Source: Myxocyprinus asiaticus | Taxonomy: Eukaryota; Chordata; Actinopteri; Cypriniformes; Catostomidae | Direction: 5' to 3' | Length of the DNA: 64,000 nt | NCBI RefSeq assembly: GCF_019703515.2 | Contig: NC_059368.1 | Coordinates: 36,781,831 to 36,845,830 of the forward strand | Shown: in pieces, positions 10,747-20,847 of the stretch | How positions within the stretch are numbered: the stretch's first letter is position 1 | Layout of the letters: every line of letters begins with the position of its first letter | The notes under the pieces: model-generated | The model's database searches: none | What the model saw: the letters and a program-made list of their open reading frames with translations, nothing else | What the model was told of the DNA's origin: nothing | Translations under genes and position numbers: made by a program

Positions 10747-10868
10747 CTTGGGCTCTGATTTGTTGGTCAAGTTCTTCAGTAGTTCATGTAGATGAGGCCA
10801 GTTGCCCTGAGAATACCAACCAGGTTTTTCCAGTGATGGCAAACCCTCACTATCCTCAACATCATCCA
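10747..10868 (-). CDS. nt5dc1: nt5dc1 internal exon
   Basis: This 122-bp exon encodes VDDVEDSEGLPSLEKPGWYS, then QGNWPHLHELLKNLTNKSEPK. The motif LPSLEKPGWYSQGN and the following L-ELLK are characteristic of NT5DC1, between HAD motifs III and IV. The acceptor is CTCTGTAG and the donor is CCCAAG|GTAAGG. It ends in phase 0, directly before the VVYFGDS exon. The acidic stretch after the first Val is the least conserved part. The downstream intron is 6,979 bp, the longest between the exons seen here. It owes about 3 kb to the Gypsy element at 6204-9190 and more to MITEs. Confidence 0.92.
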
Positions 10869-10955
10869 CTACAGAGAAAGAAATGAGAGAGAGGGTAACA
10901 TTTTAAGTTTGATTAAATAAACCGAATCTATGCATATCTATGCATTACTCTATAC

Positions 10956-11100
10956 CAGGGGTTTTCGAAGTATAAGACAGAGCGCCTCCCCTCTGACAAA
11001 ACTTACAAGATCCCCCACTTGCCAATTTTATTACAGATTAATTAAGTAATAATAACTGGGATATACTGAATGTAAAAAAAATAAAAAAATAAAAAAACAT
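10956..11100. mobile_element. hAT-like relic, left end only
   Basis: CCAGGGGTTTTCGAAGT followed by GCGCCTCCCC resembles the left end of teleost hAT repeats starting CAGGGGTTTTCAAAGT. No right end seen. Confidence 0.3.
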
Positions 11101-11305
11101 TTCACTAAAATACAGCAGAACACTGCACTCTGGCCATTTCAAGTTTTATTATAATGATTTCTTACAATTTGATTTAAGCCATGTATTATGTCACAGTTCT
11201 CTTTGAATCCATGAATAAATTGTATTCATTTATTTTTAGTTTTTACTTGAATTTATCATCATTTTGTATGCAAAACATACAGTAAGGCTCTGTCCATTCA
11301 GTACA

Positions 11306-12231
11306 GTACAACGGGGCTAAAGGCTCTCAGGCTAAAAGGCACATTAGATTTTATTTTCTCCCAAAACACTAAATAGTAACAAAAACTACCACAGCACATA
11401 CCTTAACACCTGTTTGACACTATGAACTGCAAAATTCTCCTGATCCATGAGATCATTGCATGTAATTTCTAAAGTCTGATTTTGAGGTAATTTGATCTAA
11501 TATTCAATAATCTTTAAAATGTCGCAAATTTATGTAGCTAATGAAAATCCCAGAAATGATCACATTTATTTTTGAGACAAAATACTTATTTTTCATTTTC
11601 AGTTTTTTCAAGGTGATTAAATACAAAGTTTTTCAATAACTATCCAATAAGTGAAAGGATATTATTTGGGGTAAAAAGCCCCCCTGTTGCAGGGGCTAAA
11701 GGCCCCTAAAAAACACATTGTTTTTATTAAGTGGGGCGAATTGATTTCTTATGAAAAATGTTAAAAGTGGGCTCACATTGACTGATCCAATCTCAATGGA
11801 AATTCATTTGTTTATAGAATACTTGAGATGTTCTGCAATGCCAAATGTGTTTGAAATGAAAAGGACATGGTTAACCCTTTTCTGAAGTGGTTATTTTGAG
11901 TAAGCATTATCTTAATTTGTTGCTCAAAAATGCATCTTGCTGTCTCAAAATTATTTGCATTAGTTGACAAATTTTGCATTATAACTATTGCCCCTATATC
12001 TACACGATATCACTTGGAACCCCCTGGGGGCCTTTTACCCCTCACCACCTTTTTTAAAAAAAAAACTGAATTTTAATCAAAACAACCTTCTGTTATTATT
12101 TATTTTCACACAAATTATGTTGCTTTATCATTATTCAATAAAAAGATTTTTTTTTTTTCAATCTTCATATATTTTGTGACCAGAAAAAAATCGAATTTCC
12201 CTTAAGGTGGGCCTTTAGTCCCGTTGTACCC
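11306..12231. mobile_element. TIR element, GTACAACGGG(G/A)CTAAAGGC ends
   Basis: The left arm reads GTACAACGGGGCTAAAGGC and the right arm, inverted, GTACAACGGGACTAAAGGC. The motif GGGGCTAAAGGCCCC recurs inside near 11693. About 0.93 kb, non-coding, AT-rich interior. A clean target duplication was not found, so the superfamily is open (hAT is plausible). Confidence 0.55.
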
Positions 12232-12880
12232 TACTATGAACACTAATAGGCGCAACAAATTCAGTGGCCAAGAAATGAATTGAACAACAGCATTTATAGT
12301 TGTTTTGAGGAGGAGACAGGGTGGGGAATGTTACGCTGAATGGGATTTTTGTGCAGGAGTTTGTGTACTTATGGTTTTAAATTTGAAAACTTGTGTATAC
12401 GCAAAATCTGCCATTTACGCATATGTAAACTTTTGGAATGAAATGTTCATAATGTTCTATGAATGAGTCTAGAAGCAATGGTTGTCTTGATTCCTGCAGC
12501 ACTCCTTTCCGGAAAAACAACAACATATTCTTCTTTGCACATGCAGCAATACCAGCTGCAAAAATGGTTACCCAGCCTCAGATTGTCTAAAAAAAAAAAA
12601 AAAAAGGAATCATATGCTATACTTTTTTGTGAATTTTGGCATGCCACTGGAGGAAATAGAATGTTCTTTCCATATATAACTTGTTAATTTGTTCAGTTTC
12701 TTTCTTTGAAAGCAATTAAAAGTCTGTAACCATCATTCTTTTGGTTGGTTTATGTTTCGGACATACAATGTCTCCATTTAAAGCATAACTTGTCCAGCAA
12801 CAACACAAGGATCAAATTAAATTTCAAACAACTCTTAAATGTCATGAAATGTGTTAAACTGTAGTTTACTGAAGTATTAG
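12232..12880. other. nt5dc1 intron, nothing recognised
   Basis: Apart from a poly(A) run at about 12590-12605, no recognisable feature. Confidence 0.4.
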
Positions 12881-12899
12881 GTCAATGTTTTAATAACAG

Positions 12900-13605
12900 C
12901 AATACAGTGCTACTCATGAAAAGTGGACAAAAAAATTCACATCCAGCTGCATTCTTACTTGAATATACGGCACATTTAAATTTAGCCTCTACTCTGAATT
13001 CAGTGTGAACATATAGAAAGACTGGTAAATGATTCAAAAACAATAAATAGACAGAAATACTCAAACCAGCCTGTCTGGCACCAAAAATCATTCACGCGAT
13101 TATCTAATCAGCCAATCGTGTGCCAGCAGTGCATAAAATCATTCAGATACGGGTCAGGAGCTTCATTTAAAGTTCACATCAACCATCAGAATGGGGACAT
13201 TTTTTTATCTCAGTGATTTGGAGCATGGCATGATTGTTGGTGCCAGATGGGCTGGTTTGAGTATTTCTGTAACTGCTGATCTCCTGGGATTTTCACACAC
13301 AACAGTCTCTAGAATTTACTCCGAATGGTGCCAAAAACAAAAAAAGCATCTAGTGAGGATCAGTTCTGTTGACGGAAATGCCTTGTTGATGAGAGAGGTC
13401 AACAGAGAATGGCCAGACTGGTTCGAACTGACAAAGTCTACAGTAACTCAGATAACCACTCTGTACAATTGTGGTGAGAAGAATATAATCTCAGAATGCT
13501 ATTCTGAGATGCGGGTTGGCACTGTTTTGGTGGCACGAGGGGACCTACACAATATTAGGCAGGTGGTTTTACTGATGTGGCTGATCAGTGTATACACTGT
13601 ATAAT
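12900..13605 (+). mobile_element. Internally deleted Tc1-like element with inverted head
   Basis: The plus strand 13191-13600 encodes a Tc1 transposase N-terminus: LEHGMIVGARWAGLSISVTA, LLGFSHTTVSRIYSEWCQKQ and VTQITTLYNCGE, which are paired helix-turn-helix domains. It then jumps directly to the 3' flank, so the whole DDE catalytic domain is missing. Frameshifts are present after QKQK. Bases 13052-13091 are an inverted near-copy of 13230-13269, making a foldback at the 5' side. Terminal repeats are not clearly defined. Confidence 0.75.
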
Positions 13606-13617
13606 ATATAATATATA

Positions 13618-14045
13618 CAGCTCTGGAAAAAATTAAGAGACCACTCCTAATGTTCAGTTTCTCTGTGTATTTGAGTAAAATGAATTTTTTGTTTTATTCT
13701 ATAAACTACTGACAACATTTCTACCAAATTCCAAATAAAAATATTGTCATTTAGAGGATTTATTTGCAGAAAATGACAACTGGTCAAAATAACAAAAAAG
13801 ATGCCACGTTTTCAGACCTCAAATAATGCAAAGAAAACAAGTTCATATTCATTTTTAATAAACACAATACTAATGTTTTAAACTTCGGAAGAGTTCAGAA
13901 ATAATGCTGTTGGGTGGCTTTACGCCACTCCAGGCTCAAAAATTCAAGCAGGAATTCAACAGACACTGGAATGGAATGGCTGCCATACATGTAGAGATGC
14001 TGATTTAAGAAACATTTGGAGTGGTCTCTTAATTTTCCAGAGCTG
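13618..14045. mobile_element. Tc1/mariner-type MITE, TA-flanked
   Basis: Inverted ends are CAGCTCTGGAAAAAATTAAG and, from the right, CAGCTCTGGAAAATTAAGAG, followed by AGACCACTCC on both arms; TA dinucleotides flank both ends. 428 bp without coding content. Confidence 0.8.
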
Positions 14046-14235
14046 TATATTAGCAATATGAACAAATACAACACTTATAATAATAATTAATAATTTACAA
14101 GCATCCACTGTATGAAAACATATCTGTGTAAAAGTAAGGTTTGTCAGCACAGTTGTTATAGCATATTAGTATTATTATACAGAATATTAAATATAACATG
14201 TTAGAGTAAGACTGCACCTTGCAACAGTTACTCTC

Positions 14236-14265
14236 TGTGTGTGTGTGTGTGCGCGCGCATGTGTG
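14236..14265. repeat. (TG)n(CG)n microsatellite beside an nt5dc1 donor
   Basis: TG repeat 14236-14251 then CG repeat to 14258. In gene sense it is a (CG)n(CA)n tract starting about 10 bases past the donor at 14273. Confidence 0.9.
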
Positions 14266-14273
14266 CTACTCAC

Positions 14274-14371
14274 CTAGTGTTCTGAAAGGTCTTTGCTGTG
14301 GAACAAGAGAGAAGAATCCAGGCTTCAGAGCATTAGTGATAATGATGTCAAACAACTCCTCAAAGTCCATC
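14274..14371 (-). CDS. nt5dc1: nt5dc1 internal exon (HAD motif III)
   Basis: This 98-bp exon reads MDFEELFDIIITNALKPGFF, then SLVPQQRPFRTL. The first base completes a Gly codon with the exon at 16172-15998, and the last G combines with the next exon to give Val. The ITNALKPGFF block carries the HAD motif III lysine that stabilises the phospho-aspartate. The acceptor is TTTTTGCAG and the donor is CTAG|GTGAGT. About 10-40 bases beyond the donor the intron is a (GC)n(CA)n tract, a type of sequence known to bind hnRNP L and influence splicing. Residue order and phase fit NT5DC1 exactly, so the call is firm; there is no frameshift or stop. The intron to the next exon is 3,405 bp and holds a Tc1 relic and two MITEs. 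Confidence 0.93.
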
Positions 14372-15639
14372 CTGCAAAAATCAGATTGAATACATTTGTG
14401 ATAAGCTCCATCGAAATGAGTTGCAAGTCGCAATAGATAATTTTGATAAAACTGTGAAATCTGGTCAAAAACAATTTTTGACTGTTTTTTTTTTTTTATT
14501 GCTTTTCATAAAACAAAGTCCCAGCTTTCAAATTATGTCACCGTTGTCGTGAAATTCAAACTATTATTTATTTTTTAAAGCATGTCAAATCGCTTCAGCT
14601 GCTGTCAATAAACCCGAGTGTTGCATATAGCATCTCTCCTCCGATCAGCACTCGTCATAAACCTCATGTCCATAGTTAGTTTGCTTGAAAAAATTACAGT
14701 AACTCTAGAGAAGAGAACATAGCTAAAATTTAAAATACCATCACTGTCAGAAATGCGACAACTGATGCAGCGTGGATAAAACTCACTTTAATTTATTAAT
14801 TAATTTAATTGATTAATTTAGCATGTGGATGTGCAATCTCCTTATGGATGTGCAAACTCTTTCAATAGCTCCAAGGAGTGTGTTTGTGCTGTATGTGTGC
14901 AGATGCATGCCTAATTGTAAATACAAGGATATGTTCTAAGTATGCTTTGTTAGCCCGCATTGATGTTATGTAGATAGGAGATATTAATATTATATATTAA
15001 TATGCACCTGTGTACACTGAGCATGCTAGAGCAGTGTCCCTGCATTATATTATTTTTACTTAAATTATTTGTCTAAATAATTTAACTTATGCCTGAATAA
15101 ATATTATATACATGGGAAATGTGGTTCTTTTAGGACTTGTATATAGGCTCCATTAAAATTGGAGAGAATGTAAGTATTATTAATCATATTGATCAACTGA
15201 TACACAAATCATGGCTAGTATTAACAGTGATTGTATCGGCCTTCCAGGATAGGCTGTGGATTTTTGCACACATTTCACTTCCACAAGTCGATGTTGCTTT
15301 AAAAATTACAATTACTTATAGAAACACAAAAAAATTTAACCAAAAATATTTCTAAATTCAAATTACACTTCAAACTAAATGAAAATATACTCAAAATAAT
15401 GAAGTGGTCAAAAAATCGTATGTTATTACCTCTCCAAATCCAAAATAGTACATAGAAATAAGCCTAACATTCAACCAGAAAAAAGTTACTGCACAAAAGA
15501 ATGTAAGTCCATATTTCTTTTCTTCCAATTCATTGCATATAGCCCATTTAGACTAACAACTTCTTATGAATGTGCTGTGGTTCTATCACTGATGCTTAAC
15601 ATGCAATATATAATAGGACACAGACGGTGCAATAACCGT
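14372..15639. other. nt5dc1 intron, nothing recognised
   Basis: AT-rich intronic DNA; a short palindromic ATTAATTAATTTAATTGATT run lies near 14794. No exon or element end recognised. Confidence 0.45.
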
Positions 15640-15834
15640 AGAAGAACCTCCTAATTAAATTGCACTTGACCCAGCCCATAAGCGCTTTGCGCACAAACTT
15701 TTTCCAAACCCACTTGTGCCTAGACTTAGCGCACGCTTGAATGAAAATATCCAAACTTCACGGCCTAGCCCACTGAGATGGCACGTATGATGCATCTCAA
15801 AGCACTGTGTTTAGAGCTCTTAAAATAGGGCCCC
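15640..15834. repeat. dispersed repeat ending TTAAAATAGGGCCCCA
   Basis: The blocks AGCGCTTTGCGCACAAACTT, GACTTAGCGCACGC and TTAAAATAGGGCCCC are typical of a teleost TIR repeat beginning GGGGCCCTATTTTAA. Only one end is present. Confidence 0.4.
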
Positions 15835-15997
15835 AAATCTGACTTACAGTATGCTGCAAAATAAGACTTCAACTAGTTCCTTAAAGTGGGCAAAAAAAAC
15901 TATTAATCACTTTGATAAATCTGTTCTTAGATGATATCTTTCTATTCTCATTATAAACATGACTGTGTGTATATCTGTGCATGTATGTAAAACTCAC

Positions 15998-16172
15998 CCA
16001 AGTATGTGCTCACACACTAGTCTGCAGTAATCGGAGTGTGAGCTGGTAACGAGCAGCAAGATTTTACCGCTGGTTTTCATGCTCCTCAACCATCTCTTCA
16101 CTGCATCTGAGCAGGGCTGAAGGTAACAGCCGGGATTACGCTTCACACTTGGGAAATACGTCCCTGCATCCT
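15998..16172 (-). CDS. nt5dc1: nt5dc1 internal exon (HAD motif II)
   Basis: This 175-bp exon encodes about 57 residues beginning DAGTYFPSVKRNPGCYLQPC and ending at CEHILG. The match to the middle of vertebrate NT5DC1 is by recognition: LKR-DPG-Y, KKWLR and the TSSHSDYCR block. The stretch KILLLVTSSHSDY holds HAD motif II (Thr/Ser after a hydrophobic strand), which binds the phosphate. On the minus strand an acceptor (TTTTTAG) precedes it and a donor (G|GTGAGT) follows. It takes one base from the missing upstream exon to make a Glu codon and leaves GG to be completed by the exon at 14371. NT5DC1 belongs to the cytosolic 5'-nucleotidase-like HAD family; its substrate is not established. The upstream exons, including motif I (DxDxT), were not found to the right. 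The downstream intron is 1,626 bp. Confidence 0.93.
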
Positions 16173-17283
16173 CTAAAAATACAACACAAACACACATACA
16201 CAAATGCATCAAAAATCATTCAACAAATTCTCCTTTGATGGCCATTCAAAAGTAGCAGAGTATTCTCATGAAAAAAATAAAATAAAACACATAACCTACA
16301 GTAACATAACATAGCAACATATGAAAGGCCAATATTTGAAAAATATTATAGCAGATGTTTTACCAGTGCCTGTTTGGAGCTTAAACAAAAAGAGCATGTT
16401 TTAATTGCAGTTTTTACACTTTTAGGGACGTCAACCTACAGTACCTAAGAATTAAGCTTGGATAGGTTAAATATTTTAACAATAAAGAACGACACACTTC
16501 AGCTTTAACGTGCCTTTCAGTCTGACCTAACCCAGCTCATATGGATTACATCAATCACACACATGTACCTCATGCTCAAAGAGTTTTCCACAGCTCACAA
16601 CTCTAGAACAAACATACTCACATACAGTTTTATCTGATCTTGAGCATCACACTGGACCATGTTCAGCATTTAACATTACGCAAACACATTGAACTTATAA
16701 ACTATCTTACTAAACATTCAGATCTAAACAAATCTGTCCAAGAAAATGTCCAATGTTTTACTTGGAGGCTGAAAAATTCTCTGAAAGCTGCTGCATGAGA
16801 CAGTCAGCTCCAATTAGAATTTACAAACAAAATAAACCCATTTATTCATTCCATTTATACAAACCAAAGAGCAGTGAAAGGAGACAGTCACTGGAGTGTA
16901 TAAGTGGCTGAGTCATTAGTAAAAGTATCAGTATATACAGGGTGTCGAGCATACTAAAACATGAAGTGTTTGCCTGGAGTGAAGGAATGTGCTCCATGTG
17001 TGAGAAGTACCGTGCCTTTATTTTATGTACAGGAGAAAAGAAGACTTATGAAAACAAGCATATTCACCAGCCTTCAGTTTATACTGGCAAATACTGCCGC
17101 GCGCGCACACACACACTCATCTCAGAGCCTCAACTCATCTCACACATTCATATGCGGCAACGTTTTGGAGCTTACCTCATTTAGACTTCAACATACTGTA
17201 GGTAAACATAGGCCTCTTCTGAGAAGAGTTTTAAAGTGTGAGTTTGTGTATGTGTGTGTATATATATTTATAAGTTATATATA
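16173..17283. other. nt5dc1 upstream intron, no exon found
   Basis: The exon that should supply the base before the acceptor at 16173 was not found here. A short CG/CA repeat lies at about 17098-17115. Confidence 0.45.
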
Positions 17284-18640
17284 CAGTTGTGCACAAAAGT
17301 TTGCATACCCTGGCAGAAATTGCGAAATTTTGGGATTGATTTTGAAAATATGACTGATCATGCAGTTTTTATTTAAGGATAGTGATCATATGAAGCCATT
17401 TATTATCACATAGTTGTTTAGCTCCTTTATAAATCATAATGATAACAGAAATCACCCAAATGGCCCTGATCAAAAGTTTACATACCCTTGAATGTTTGGC
17501 CTTGTTACAGACACACAAGGTGACACACACAGGTTTAAATGGCAATTAAAGGTTAATTTCCCACACCTGTGGCTTTTTAAATTGCAATTAGTGTCTGTGT
17601 ATAAATAGTCAATCAGTTTGTTAGCTCTCACGTGGATGCACTGAGCAGGCTAGATACTGAGCCATGAGGAGCAGAAAAGAACTGTCAAAAGACCTGCGTA
17701 ACAAGGTAATGGAACTTTATAAAGATGGAAAAGGATATAAAAAGATATCCAAAGCCTTGAAAATGCCAGTCAGTACTGTTCAATCACTTATTAAGAACTG
17801 GAACATTCAGGGATCTCTTGATACCAAGCCAAGATCAGGTAGACCAAGAAAGATTTCAGCCACAACTGCCAGAGGAATTGTTCGGGATACAAAGAAAAAC
17901 CCACAGGTAACCTCAGGAGAAATACAGGCTGCTCTGGAAAAAGACGGTGTGGTTGTTTCAAAGAGCACAATACGACGATACTTGAACAAAAATGAGCTGC
18001 ATGGTCGAGTTGCCAGAATGAAGCCTTTACTGTGCTAATGCCACAAAAAAGCCCGGTTACAATATGCCCGACAACACCTTGACAAGCCTCACAGCTTCTG
18101 GCACACTGTAATTTGGAGTGACGAGACAAAAATAGAGCTTTATGGTCACAACCATAAGCGCTATGTTTGGAGAGGGGTCAACAAGGCCTATAGTGAAAAG
18201 AATACCATCCCCACTGTGAAGCATGGTGGTGGCTCACTGATGTTTTGGGGGTGGGTGAGCTCTAAAGGCACGGGGAGCCTTGTGAAAATTGATGACAAGA
18301 TGAATGCAGCATGTTATCAGAAAATACTGGCAGACAATTTGCATTCTTCTGCACGAAAGCTGCGCATGGGACGCTCTTGGACTTTCCAGCACGACAATGA
18401 CCCTAAGCACAAGGCCAAGTTGACCCTCCAGTGGTTACAGCAGAAAAAGGTGAAGGTTCTGGAGTGGCCATCACAGTCTCCTGACCTTAATATCATCGAG
18501 CCACTCTGGGGAGATCTCAAACGTGCGGTTCATGCAAGATGACCACAGACTTTGCATGACCTGGAGGCATTTTGCCAAGACGAATAGGCAGCTATACCAC
18601 CTGCAAGAATTTGGGGCCTTATAGACAACTTTTTGTTTAT
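17284..18640 (+). mobile_element. Tc1-like transposon, 3' end lost
   Basis: The left end CAGTTGTGCACAAAAGTTTG after a TA is a known type of fish Tc1 terminus. A second similar block (GATCAAAAGTTTACATACCC near 17468) is the inner direct repeat of an IR/DR arm. A transposase pseudogene follows. No matching right arm was found, so the 3' end is truncated around 18640. Confidence 0.85.
17664..18626 (+). pseudogene. Tc1 transposase pseudogene
   Basis: The frame begins MRSRKELSKDLRNKVMELYK, a paired-type helix-turn-helix (GKGYKKISKALKMPVSTVQS), then the GRPRKIS AT-hook-like linker. The catalytic triad is visible in one frame: [14 protein letters not shown] and [11 protein letters not shown], with 34 residues between the second Asp and the Glu (DD34E). 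Three in-frame stops break it: TAA at 18036-18038, TGA at 18540-18542 and TAG at 18585-18587. No frameshift is needed to follow it, so decay is by point mutation. Confidence 0.9.
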
Positions 18641-20160
18641 AATTTTCAAGAAGTAAGAGGAATCATAAAAATTGCATTTAGATTTTTATTTATTGGAGTT
18701 CTCTGTAAATGCGCATGGATGTAGGCATGTGTTTGTGGGGGTCGGTAAATGCATGTGTGGATATCTTGTGCATTCTGGAGTTTGTTGAGGACGCACTTTA
18801 ATACATTTCAATAAAACACATTTTACATTCAAAAAAATATTTTATTTAACAGACACTTTTATCCAAAGCACAAGCTTTTGTACTGCTATAACCCATTAAA
18901 TAGTTAAGTTAATTCAATTACATTAGTGTGTTTAAAATACAGTTCCACAATAGATTTTCAATGATTTACCTCAAGAAATAAAGGTTTTGTTTGTTTTCAT
19001 TTACATCATTCTTCAAATTTACACCCATTCAGACTGCAAATTTGCACCAAATAAAAAGGAGAGATTCGAGCATCAACATCCAAAACAAACAAAAGTTTGA
19101 GAGTGGAGTCATCTAACAAGATTTATATTACAGTACTGCCCCCATGAGGTGAACATCCCATTTCAGTCCAATACTTGCTTAAAAGCTTAAACATTTCATT
19201 TGTTTTTGAAAAAGAAGTCTTCAGAGTCTTTTTTTTTATTTCATGACAAAATTTCACACCTTTTCATCACTATCTATAAATGGGGACCCCCACTGAGATT
19301 ATTTATATGTCTTATCACCAAAGCTTGGCTATTAAATAGCAAAACAAGACAAGCTTCTATTGTTGCATCGGTCTATTTTAATTTAGTTAAAAGTAACGTA
19401 ATGAAATAAATGTGAAAAAGTCTTGACACTGACTGAACATTGTTGTATTTTTATGAATTCTCAGCTGCTTGCATATTTCAAAAGTTAATTTTGATACTCC
19501 AAACGTTCTAAATTCATTTCACTCAGCCCTTCACCACTGCAAAACATGTAAAAAATAAAAATAAAAAATCCTGGCCCCCTCCAAAACTTTTTCCATTCAT
19601 CACAACTGGAGTTTGGAAGCAACTTTGAGTAATCATAATCACAATCCAGTTTACACCTAAATTTTGTTCTGTCCATTTTTAATCACCCAAAATGGATGTT
19701 TTCAGGTGTAAACAGGGTCTAGCAATAAACAACATTTGTGCCTTTTTTTTTGGGATATCTGTGCCAATATTTCTGCACTCATGTGTGGAGTCAGTTGGCT
19801 AATCTGCACATGTATTTTTACATGTGGGATTTTCAAACTGGGGAAAACTGGGACCTACAGGGGGCCACAAGGGGATAGAGGGTTCATGAAAAATATCAGT
19901 GAAAAAAAGTGCAAAAATTAAAATAAATAAATAAATAACAATATAATACAATATAAAAAAATAAAAAAATAATTAAATACTAAAATAGTTAACATTTACC
20001 TAATTTGACATACAGTGTCATTCTGCTTTCTGAAGACAGGTCGGAAATCATTACATTAATTGTGATTATTCTATTAACAGCCCTAACTGTAAGAAATAAA
20101 AACATACTGTATCTGCATATAGTTTGTGAAAAATAGATCTTACATTAATAGCGCTGAAAA
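18641..20160. other. no gene recognised
   Basis: AT-rich DNA with simple AAATAAAT runs near 19920-19980. No exon, RNA gene or paired repeat end identified. Confidence 0.4.
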
Positions 20161-20614
20161 TAGGGGGCCTGGGTAGCTCAGCGAGTACTGACGCTGACTA
20201 CCACCCCTGGAGTCGTGAGTTCGAATCCAGGGTGTGCTGAATGACTCCAGCCAGGTCTCCTAAGCAACCAAATTGGCCCGGTTGCTAAGGAGGGTAGAGT
20301 CACATGGGGTAACCTCCTCGTGGTCGTGATGAGTGGTTCTCGCTCTCAGTGGGGCACGTGGTAAATTGTGCGTGGTCACGGAGAATAGCATGAGCCTCCA
20401 CATGCTGCGAGTCTCCGCGGTGTCATGCACAGAGAGCCACTTGATAAGATGCGCGGATTGACTCTCTCAGAAGCGGAGGCAACTGAGACTTGTCCTCCGC
20501 CACCCGGATTGAGGTGAGTAACCGCGCCACCACGAGGACCAAGCAATTAGTGGGAATTGGGCATTCCAAATTGGGGAGAAAAGGGGATTAAAAAAAAAAA
20601 AAAAAAAAAAAAAG
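20161..20614 (+). mobile_element. tRNA-derived SINE (cyprinid type), copy 1
   Basis: The head is tRNA-like, with box A GTAGCTCAGCGAGTA (20173-20187) and box B GAGTTCGAATCC (20217-20228). A conserved body follows (CTCCTCGTGGTCGTGA, AGCGGAGGCAACTGAGAC, ATTGGGCATTCCAAATTGGG) ending in a 23-base A tail. Imperfect 14-bp target duplications flank it (AATAGCGCTGAAAA at 20147; AATAGTGCCGAAAA at 20615). Other copies are at 40722, 45098 and 62695. Confidence 0.88.
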
Positions 20615-20847
20615 AATAGTGCCGAAAACACATGTTGTCAACTAAATACAAAGTAAATATTTTCCAGATAATATTTTTATAATTTCTTTTGGCTTATGTG
20701 CAATAGTAATAAAAAATGACAAATATTAATTTTGCGTTTTGCAAATAATTTAATTTAGTAACATGTTGTCTTTATAAAATCATGCTCACTATTTTTATCA
20801 CACATTATAAATTATACTCATAAATAGTCTCTATAACTGCCTATATA

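Noticed and set aside
20173..20228. tRNA gene
   Set aside because: Box A and B are good, but the sequence is the head of a SINE repeated four times with a long body and A tail, and the full cloverleaf was not convincing.
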